This document shows positions 1 to 4,238 of a stretch of 7,260 bases of DNA, piece after piece. Position 1 is the stretch's first letter. Each line of letters starts with the position of its first letter. The notes beneath the pieces are model-generated. The model was not told the origin of the DNA, searched no databases, and was given only the letters and a program-made list of their open reading frames with translations. Source of the DNA: DAOVQB01 sp023128935 (GTDB taxonomy: Bacteria > Eisenbacteria > RBG-16-71-46 > CAIMUX01 > WJJG01); assembly GCA_030628905.1 (NCBI GenBank), contig DAOVQB010000220.1, positions 1 to 7,260 of the forward strand, written 5' to 3'. The translations under genes were made by a program, and so were the position numbers.

Positions 1-1
1 C

Positions 2-292
2 TATCGCTTCTTCGATGTCACCCCCCATGCCGAGTTTCTCTATGACTGCGTTCGCCAGACGATTGAAACCGACCTGCCTTTTGAAACCGGTTTCCTTCGC
101 CGATATGACGAGTTCCGCGAGCGTGTTCAGGGCATCGTCGATATGCCGGATCGGACCGTTGACTTGCTGTTTCGGTTTCTGAGGCAGAGCGATGGCAGGC
201 TCTCAAGGCAGGCCCACCAGAGCGAGTTCGCCGAGCTGATCGACGAAGAGGTCTCCCGCGTGGAGGAATTCTACGCGGAGATCTTCGGATAG
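2..292 (+). CDS. Fic-family protein, C-terminal end (5' truncated by window edge)
   Basis: The reading frame is open from the first base of the window and ends at TAG (290-292), giving the last 96 residues of a longer protein. It begins YRFFDVTPHAEFLYDCV and contains VDMPDRTVDLLFRFLRQ, followed by a helical tail. From memory, this matches the C-terminal region that follows the catalytic domain in a widespread group of Fic proteins. Those enzymes transfer AMP from ATP to a target protein side chain. The catalytic HPFxxGNGR loop would lie upstream and is not visible, so activity cannot be judged. No partner gene follows: the next 300 bases hold no recognisable gene. Family assignment is by recalled resemblance only; the open frame itself is directly visible. 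Confidence 0.7.
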   Translation, partial: YRFFDVTPHAEFLYDCVRQTIETDLPFETGFLRRYDEFRERVQGIVDMPDRTVDLLFRFLRQSDGRLSRQAHQSEFAELIDEEVSRVEEFYAEIFG

Positions 293-597
293 CAACTCAC
301 CCGGCGGCCGGTAGATCCAGGTTTGGTCCCTCTTGGTCCCGACCTGTCCAGTCGGCCGGTGGATGGCAGTGACATAACCGTCGGCCAGCCTGTCCCTGGT
401 TCCCCGTCCCACCTAGTCCGGCGGGACTCGGATTGGCGGGGTAGGCCCGGCCGCCAGGCTGATTTGGGGGTCCGCTGGACACGCCAGAGGCTGAATCTGC
501 GAGTAGGGATTGCTCTTCTTCAGCTTCGAAGACGAACGCCTCGCCGGGATGACCGCAAGCGCCCTGGCCTCATTGTGGATGAGTACTACAGAATGCA
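293..597. other. Stretch without a recognisable gene
   Basis: About 300 bases between the Fic stop codon and the first AlbA_2 relic. Both strands have short open stretches, but none has a credible ribosome binding site or a sequence I recognise. A minus-strand stretch at about 293-400 reads GYVTAIHRPTGQVGTKRDQ, which looks protein-like and could be the decayed 3' end of another gene, but I cannot assign it. No terminator hairpin with a T-tract is visible after the Fic gene. Confidence 0.4.
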
Positions 598-720
598 CCC
601 TAAGAACCCGTCGATACGGCGATTGCGATAGCGGCGGCTCACGGCACGCCCCGCGTGCAGGTCGTCCATCTTGATGGAGCGGTCTGGCCCAGGGAAGCTC
701 AAGACCACCAAGTCCTCGCC
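598..720 (-). pseudogene. Fragment of AlbA_2 / divergent AAA-4 ATP-binding regulator (copy 1)
   Basis: The minus strand reads EDLVVLSFPGPDRSIKMDD, then AGRAVSRRYRNRRI, then a diverged xxFL before a stop at 586. This run is characteristic of the ATP-binding (GHKL/RecG-like C-terminal) part of proteins with an N-terminal AlbA_2 domain, often annotated as putative transcriptional regulators or ATP-binding proteins. Only about 40 residues of an expected 450-550 remain. Sequence on both sides does not continue the family, so this is a relic. A second relic lies at 3350-3938 on the same strand; the two share a 45-base segment. In that copy the block continues into the family C-terminus, whereas here it breaks after about four residues. 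Confidence 0.65.
612..656. repeat. 45-bp direct repeat, copy 1 of 2
   Basis: It matches 3809-3853 in the same orientation over 45 bases with one mismatch (G at 648, C at 3845). It encodes AVSRRYRNRRI of the AlbA_2-type protein on the minus strand, so the likeness comes from two copies of one gene rather than from a mobile element. Identity drops at both edges: towards 600 the next bases still resemble the family weakly, and beyond 656 the second copy carries unrelated sequence. Confidence 0.85.
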
Positions 721-777
721 CTTGGCCTCGATGGTGCTGGAGTAGAGTCGGATATAGTAAGGGAACAACAAGACCAG

Positions 778-794
778 TTGTCACCTGTTGACAA
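778..794. promoter_or_regulatory. Inverted repeat TTGTCA-N5-TGACAA, candidate operator
   Basis: The arms TTGTCA (778-783) and TGACAA (789-794) are exact inverse complements separated by five bases. The right arm overlaps the -35 box of the promoter called here. A second overlapping inverted repeat, CCTGTT-GACA-AACAGG (784-799), shares the centre. The TTGTCA half-site recurs at 815-820 and, inverted, at 879-884. That clustering is expected of binding sites for the XRE-type regulator encoded downstream. The arms are directly visible; the protein-DNA pairing is inferred. Confidence 0.5.
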
Positions 795-816
795 ACAGGC
801 AAAATTCAACTACATT
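788..816 (+). promoter_or_regulatory. Sigma70-type promoter for the XRE-IrrE/MazF operon
   Basis: A perfect -35 hexamer TTGACA (788-793) is followed after exactly 17 bases by TACATT (811-816), which matches 4 of 6 positions of the -10 consensus including the key first T, second A and last T. The region is clearly richer in A and T than its surroundings. Initiation would be expected near 823, giving a leader of about 95 bases before the ATG. Palindromes overlap both the -35 box and the start point, a layout that suits repression by the operon's own product. Confidence 0.6.
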
Positions 817-828
817 GTCAACGTTGAC
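817..828. promoter_or_regulatory. Perfect 12-bp palindrome at the predicted transcription start
   Basis: GTCAACGTTGAC is its own reverse complement over all 12 bases. It sits immediately downstream of the -10 box and covers the expected start point (about 823). GTCAAC recurs at 901-906, just ahead of the start codon. Dyad sites of this size are typical for dimeric helix-turn-helix proteins, so autorepression by the XRE protein is the simplest reading. This is inferred from position and symmetry only. Confidence 0.5.
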
Positions 829-834
829 TTGCCG

Positions 835-876
835 ATAGATTGGCATCACTCAGTCATAGATTGGCATCACTCAGTC
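835..876 (+). repeat. Tandem 21-bp repeat (two perfect copies) in the leader
   Basis: Units 835-855 and 856-876 are identical and contain TTGGCATCACTCAGTC. The array lies between the predicted transcription start and the XRE start codon. It may be an iterated operator, an mRNA element or simply a slippage duplication. If translated in the frame of the downstream gene it would read IDWHHSV twice, but I do not think that frame is used here because a good start codon with a Shine-Dalgarno sequence lies downstream. Confidence 0.85.
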
Positions 877-907
877 AATGACAACTCGGGGAGAGGGAAG
901 GTCAACT

Positions 908-913
908 GGGAGG
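908..913 (+). promoter_or_regulatory. Ribosome binding site GGGAGG deciding the XRE-IrrE start
   Basis: GGGAGG lies 5 bases before the ATG at 919 and only 2 bases before the ATG at 916, favouring 919. GTG at 922 would have 8-base spacing and remains possible. The reading frame is open back to 655, but that upstream stretch crosses the AlbA_2 relic and the promoter, so it is not credible coding. Confidence 0.6.
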
Positions 914-918
914 CGATG

Positions 919-2127
919 ATGGTGGGCACGAGGCTGCGTCAGGCGAGGATCCTGGCGGGCTTGACCCAGGAACAGGTGGTGGCCCGGCTGGGAGAGATGG
1001 GGATAACTCTAACGAAAGCTGGACTTTCCAAGTACGAGCGCGGTGGAAGCACACCGAAGCCATCACTTCTGATAAGGCTAGGGAAGACACTCGGCGTGCG
1101 GGGAGAGTTCTTCCTGGCTGAGCCATCTGCCCAGATTGAGTGGCTGGCATTTCGCAAGTTGGCTCGCATGCCCAAGCGGAGGGAAACGCAAATCAGGACC
1201 ATGGCTCATGAGCAAGTCGAGGGCGAGATCTGGCTCAGAGAGCTGCTCTATCCGGCCGACGCGCCCAATATCCCAAGGGAAATCGAGGTCCGAACCCACG
1301 AACAGGCGGAAGAGACAGCAAAACTCATTCGTCAGCGCTGGGGGTTGCATGAGTCCCCGATCGAGAGCGTCACGCAGGCCTTTGAGGACCAAGGCGGCGT
1401 CATTCTGGAATGCGAGGATGTGGCCGGGGAGTTCCACGGGCTTTCAGGGTGGGCAAACGCCAGGTATCCCGTTGCCGTGGTGAGCTCTTCTGCGCCTCCT
1501 GACCGACGCAGATTCAACCTCGCCCATGAGATTGGCCACCTCGTGATGATCTGCCCGGGTGTGGACGAGCGGCAGCAAGAAAGTTTTGCTCACAGGTTCG
1601 CCGCAGCGTTCATCGTGCCACCGGCAGTTGCGCGGCGCGAGCTGGGTTCACGACGCCGCGCCGTGGGGTTCGAGGAATTGGTCGCGCTCAAGCAAAAGCA
1701 CGGATTGAGCGTTCAGGCCTGGATCAGGCGTGCGTTTGACCTTGAGATTATCAACCAGGGCACGCTTCTCCGTATGCAGCGGGAGATTGGCCGGCGGAAT
1801 TGGAGACGCAACGAACCTGGCGAGTACCCTGGCCATGAGTGTCCCACCAAACTCAAGCAGATGACAATGCGAGCTCTCTCCGAAGGGCTGATTCCAGAGA
1901 CAAGGGCTCGGGAGCTCTGTCCGGGGGTCTTCGAGGATATCTCCTCTTCCAAGCCCCGTGAAGAAACCGCGCTCAAAACGACCGCCAGGTTGCTGATGAG
2001 ACTCCCCAAAGACCAACGAGATTGCATCCTGCGGCAAGCCGCAGCTGCGCTCAAAGATGCCTACCGAGAAGATGAAGACCTGAGGGGTTTTGAGGCTCTG
2101 AATGACACCGAGGACTGGGAGTCGTAG
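919..2127 (+). CDS. XRE helix-turn-helix / ImmA-IrrE (COG2856) metallopeptidase, putative antitoxin-regulator
   Basis: A 402-residue protein. Residues about 4-60 form an XRE/Cro-type helix-turn-helix (RLRQARILAGLTQEQVVARL, then LSKYERG), which would bind the palindromes upstream. Residues about 145-250 are an ImmA/IrrE (Gpeptidase_M78) domain. The zinc-binding HEIGH motif is at 203-207, and E221 in QQESFAHRFAAAFIVPP is the likely third ligand. Relatives cleave repressors or antitoxin-like proteins. XRE-COG2856 fusions are predicted antitoxins or regulators next to toxin genes. Beyond about residue 285 there is a further helical region ending in a strongly acidic tail (YREDEDL...TEDWES). A MazF-type toxin gene follows after 25 bases, so the two should form one operon. 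All visible catalytic residues are intact. I infer control of the toxin and of its own promoter. Whether its peptidase is active, and on what substrate, cannot be read from sequence. Confidence 0.88.
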   Translation: MVGTRLRQARILAGLTQEQVVARLGEMGITLTKAGLSKYERGGSTPKPSLLIRLGKTLGVRGEFFLAEPSAQIEWLAFRKLARMPKRRETQIRTMAHEQVEGEIWLRELLYPADAPNIPREIEVRTHEQAEETAKLIRQRWGLHESPIESVTQAFEDQGGVILECEDVAGEFHGLSGWANARYPVAVVSSSAPPDRRRFNLAHEIGHLVMICPGVDERQQESFAHRFAAAFIVPPAVARRELGSRRRAVGFEELVALKQKHGLSVQAWIRRAFDLEIINQGTLLRMQREIGRRNWRRNEPGEYPGHECPTKLKQMTMRALSEGLIPETRARELCPGVFEDISSSKPREETALKTTARLLMRLPKDQRDCILRQAAAALKDAYREDEDLRGFEALNDTEDWES

Positions 2128-2152
2128 ACACGCTGCTTCATGCGTGGCCCCC

Positions 2153-2494
2153 ATGAGGGGCGAAGTCTGGTGGATTCGGCTGGACCCAACAGCGGGATCA
2201 GAGCTACAGAAATGTCGGCCGTGCGTGATCATTGGGATCGAGAGCATCGGACGCTCGAGCATGCAAATCATCGCGCCTATCACAACTTGGAAGGAAGCCT
2301 ACGAGCAAAGACCCCAGCTCATAGAACTACAGCCAACCTCAGAGAATGGACTCGCCAATCGGAGCGTAGCCGCCGCCGACCAAGTTCGGGCGATAGATAT
2401 CACCAGATGCGAAAGCAAAGCAGGGTCGATAACGGCTGATGAGCTGGATGAGATCGTTGCCGCTGTGGCGCTCTGCATCGGCTTCGAGCCATGA
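2153..2494 (+). CDS. MazF/PemK-family endoribonuclease toxin
   Basis: A 113-residue protein of normal length for the family. It opens with MRGEVWWIRLDPT, the conserved RGEVW loop. RPCVII at 22-27 supplies the usual catalytic arginine (R22), and PIT at 42-44 the catalytic threonine (T44). The family strand DQVRAID (76-82) and a C-terminal helix (TADELDEIVAAVALCIG) follow. MazF enzymes cut mRNA or tRNA at short sequence motifs and arrest translation; a cognate antitoxin normally blocks the active site. No MazE/PemI-like antitoxin gene is present. Instead the XRE-IrrE gene ends 25 bases upstream and is the obvious partner. I chose ATG 2153 because the family starts directly before RGEVW; in-frame GTG 2144 or ATG 2102 would add unsupported residues. 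There is no clear Shine-Dalgarno sequence, which would suit expression coupled to the upstream gene and lower toxin than antitoxin. Confidence 0.88.
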   Translation: MRGEVWWIRLDPTAGSELQKCRPCVIIGIESIGRSSMQIIAPITTWKEAYEQRPQLIELQPTSENGLANRSVAAADQVRAIDITRCESKAGSITADELDEIVAAVALCIGFEP

Positions 2495-2747
2495 TCCGAA
2501 CATTCCCGGATGGCGCCAATCAGCCCAGAATGGGACTGTGTGGGAGGAGATGCCCTCGAAGTTGAGTTCAGCTCTATGATGTCCATTTGAGATAGAAGCG
2601 CTCACTGAACCCCCAACGCCGTTTTCTCCGCTCGCCCACCGCTTCGGTCTGAATGACCTCGAAGCGGTACTTGGGCGTCATGATCTTGTGATTGGTGCCG
2701 AGCACCTGCACCGACACCTTCTGGCTGCGAGAGCCTTCCTTCTGCCA
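2495..2747 (-). pseudogene. Unassigned minus-strand coding relic, possibly two frames
   Basis: Continuing in frame from the pglZ relic, the minus strand encodes about 57 residues ending KRRWGFSERFYLKWTS (stop at 2574-2576). This does not resemble the expected continuation of PglZ. Just beyond it, in another frame, about 2495-2580 reads AELNFEGISSHTVPFWADW then HPGMFGSWLE, also protein-like. These could be one gene broken by a frameshift and cut off where the MazF gene ends, or two unrelated scraps. I do not recognise either. The left edge coincides with the MazF stop codon, suggesting that the toxin cassette was joined to older sequence here. Confidence 0.3.
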
Positions 2748-3353
2748 TCCTCGGAGATGCAGCGCGAAGAGCTCGGTTGCCGCCACGATTGCGTCGTAGG
2801 CATCTGCGATGGCCCGCCGTTCAAGGAGATCGCGTCCGGGACCGGAAAGCCAGTGGCCCGCTTGGCGTTCGCGGGCAAGAGCCGCCACGGACTCTACATC
2901 CACCGACTGCGTCTCATTCAGTAGCCGCTCCTTCAGGCTGGAGACAACGCGCTTCTCGGCCTCCCAGAAGGTGTAGACATCCTTGATGTTCTCGAGGTCA
3001 AACGTCGCCAGGGGTTCGCTCACCCTCTGCTCCCCTGACACGGCCGCGGCATAGGGCGCCGAGCACCGCGAATGGGTTCGCCACCTGGCTGCCCACCAGG
3101 ACGGCCATCATCTTGAGGTCGAGCGCTGCATCAGGTACTTGCCGGTGCGGTCCTCTCGTTCGAGGCGCAGCTTGGTCGAGAGCCCCCCCACCACCTCGGC
3201 CACATCGAGCACCTGAACATCCTCGATGGCGCCGGCCAGACCGCCCGCGACGTAGTCCGCGAACTCGCCGTTCGGGTCGTGCCAGAAGACCAGTCGCGCG
3301 TCTTCGGTGATGAACTTCTGGTGGAGGGCCTTGTCGACCTGTTCTGCCTTCAA
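2748..3353 (-). pseudogene. pglZ: Degraded BREX phosphatase PglZ (type A-like)
   Basis: PglZ is an alkaline-phosphatase-fold protein of BREX phage-defence systems, normally about 800-900 residues. Here only pieces remain. Piece 1 (from TTG 3353 to about 3115) reads KALHQKFITEDARLVFWHDP and later STKLRLEREDRTGKYLMQ, the typical N-terminus, then runs into a stop at 3108. Piece 2, in a second frame at about 3115-3050, reads KMMAVLVGSQVANPFAVLGA. Piece 3, in a third frame from about 3041, reads FDLENIKDVYTFWEAEKRVV and RQAGHWLS, resembling the middle of the protein. So there has been at least one large internal deletion plus frameshifts, and the phosphatase core and C-terminus are gone. The start is well supported: GGAGG at 3360-3364, and TTG overlapping the stop codon of the AlbA_2 gene. 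The family call rests on recalled N-terminal likeness; type A is less certain. Confidence 0.6.
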
Positions 3354-3359
3354 TGGGCG

Positions 3360-3364
3360 CCTCC
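3360..3364 (-). promoter_or_regulatory. Ribosome binding site GGAGG for the pglZ relic
   Basis: On the minus strand GGAGG is followed after six bases by TTG (3353-3351). That TTG overlaps the TGA stop (3352-3350) of the AlbA_2-type gene as TTGA. This decides the start of the pglZ relic and shows that the two relics were once a translationally coupled pair. Confidence 0.65.
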
Positions 3365-3590
3365 GCGTTCATTCAGCCACTGCCGCCCCTGATCGGTCGG
3401 GCGGTAGCGCTGCTTGCTGCTACGCGGCTTGTCGGGGATGGTCATCTCGATCATGCCTGCATCGAGGGCAGGAGCCAGGTAGGCGTTACGGAAGTGATCT
3501 TCATGTTTCAAGCCCAGGGCTTCCTGAAGCTCGCGGCGCAGCATCTCCCCCGTAAGGGCTTCCAGTAGCCGTCGAACTTCCCCGGTAACT

Positions 3591-3598
3591 GGGGGGGG
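3591..3598. repeat. Homopolymer run of eight G at the frameshift in the AlbA_2 relic
   Basis: Eight consecutive G on the + strand (C on the coding strand). Removing one base restores the family reading frame from AQVTPQVTPP into VTGEVRRLLEAL. A nearby run of six G (3605-3610) lies in the adjoining VTPQVTP codons. Runs of this kind slip easily during replication and are also a frequent source of sequencing errors. Confidence 0.85.
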
Positions 3599-3808
3599 TG
3601 ACTTGGGGGGTAACTTGGGCCCCATGTCCAATATCTTCAGGTGAGGCCAGTGCCGGCGCATGTACCGGCAGGCAAATCAGGAAATAGCTGCGATCTTCGT
3701 CAGTCTCAAACTCGGGCCTAGGCGATCCGTTGGCCGCCATCACTTTGAGTATCTTGGTGATCCCTGTGGAACGGCCCTCCGTGAGATCCAGCTCTTTCAA
3801 GAACTCGC

Positions 3809-3853
3809 CGATACGGCGATTGCGATAGCGGCGGCTCACGGCACCCCCCGCGT
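3809..3853. repeat. 45-bp direct repeat, copy 2 of 2
   Basis: It matches 612-656 with a single mismatch at 3845. In this copy the sequence continues leftwards (minus strand, downstream) into the rest of the C-terminal domain. To the right (upstream) it breaks off immediately at the internal deletion of the gene. Copy 1 is the mirror case, continuing upstream and breaking off downstream. Confidence 0.85.
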
Positions 3854-3935
3854 CGTCACAGTCATGGCTGATGACGACGTATCCGCCCCCGAGGTTCTCG
3901 AAGTCGTTGGCGAAGGCGCAGATTGTGCGGATGAC

Positions 3936-4192
3936 GACGAGGTCCAGAGAATGCCCGAACTCTACGAGGTGCTCCGCCCCCTCGCGGACCGGAGATCCAG
4001 GCCGGCCAGCTTCCTGCTCCTTGGCAGTGCGCCGACGCACCGAGGATGACCCGTTCGATGCATGTGGCACTGGAAGACCTTGGGCTGCACGCGCTCTATG
4101 TCGTCTATCCGGGAACTGAGAGATATCGTCTTCACAAGAAGGTGGAGGTTCTCCCCCTGACGGAACTGACAAAGCTCCGGTGGAACTCGTAG
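3936..4192 (+). pseudogene. AAA_14 / DUF4143 ATPase relic, internally deleted
   Basis: Two pieces of one family lie head to tail. Piece 1 (about 3936-4031) reads DEVQRMPELYEVLRPLAD, the Walker B block, then ASFLLLGSA, the sensor-1 strand of the AAA_14 ATPase domain. Piece 2, shifted in frame from about 4031, reads RSMHVALEDLGLHALYVVYP then LHKKVEVLPLTEL, the C-terminal end found after DUF4143, with stop TAG 4190-4192. The Walker A end and the whole middle (well over 200 residues expected) are missing. These ATPases are common accessory genes of unclear function, sometimes linked to toxin-antitoxin or defence loci. Its left edge abuts the N-terminal end of the minus-strand AlbA_2 relic through a shared GATGACGAC. 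Confidence 0.65.
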
Positions 4193-4238
4193 GCTTCTGC
4201 AAGCCGCACCCAGCACATTTGTGCGTTGGTTGTAGCGG

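Larger units (their letters stand above)
3350..3938 (-). pseudogene. AlbA_2 / divergent AAA-4 ATP-binding regulator, internally deleted and frameshifted (copy 2)
   Basis: Three parts of one gene can be read. The N-terminal AlbA_2 core is VVIRTICAFANDFENLGGGY (about 3938-3870). A jump of several hundred residues follows. Then comes the C-terminal ATPase region AVSRRYRNRRIGEFLKELDL, then RSTGITKILKVM and FETDEDRSYFLI. After AQVTPQVTPP the frame must slip by one base at an 8-C run (minus strand; G at 3591-3598) to continue as VTGEVRRLLEAL and IEMTIPDKPRSSKQRYRPT, the family's winged-helix end, stopping at 3350. A gene of this type often sits between pglX and pglZ in BREX operons, and here its stop overlaps the pglZ start. 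The internal deletion makes it nonfunctional even if the homopolymer slip is a sequencing error. Reading on upstream towards 4202 gives no family sequence. Confidence 0.7.

Noticed and set aside
655..918. Long N-terminal extension of the XRE-IrrE reading frame back to ATG 655
   Set aside because: It would cross the AlbA_2 relic, the promoter and the tandem repeat. XRE proteins start just before the first helix, and GGGAGG at 908-913 supports ATG 919.
2102..2152. Earlier ATG (2102) or GTG (2144) as MazF start
   Set aside because: The family begins directly before RGEVW. The ATG at 2102 would overlap the XRE gene and add 17 residues with no family likeness; no good ribosome binding site supports either.
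2494..2511. ATCCG...CGGAT hairpin after MazF as a terminator
   Set aside because: Five-pair stem with an eight-base loop and no T-tract.
612..3853. The 45-bp direct repeats as ends of a transposon, or attachment sites of an integrated element
   Set aside because: The repeat is explained by the coding sequence of a conserved protein block. There is no integrase or transposase gene, no terminal inverted repeat and no tRNA gene nearby.
3501..4202. A 233-residue minus-strand frame read as one intact new gene
   Set aside because: It strings together unrelated N-terminal sequence (opposite the AAA_14 relic), two separated parts of the AlbA_2 family and an out-of-frame tail; it is a relic, not a gene.
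4211..4224. GCACA-TT-TGTGC hairpin between the convergent AAA_14 relic and the zinc-ribbon gene as a terminator
   Set aside because: The stem is only five pairs with a two-base loop (or four pairs with a four-base loop) and has no T-tract on either strand; too weak to call.
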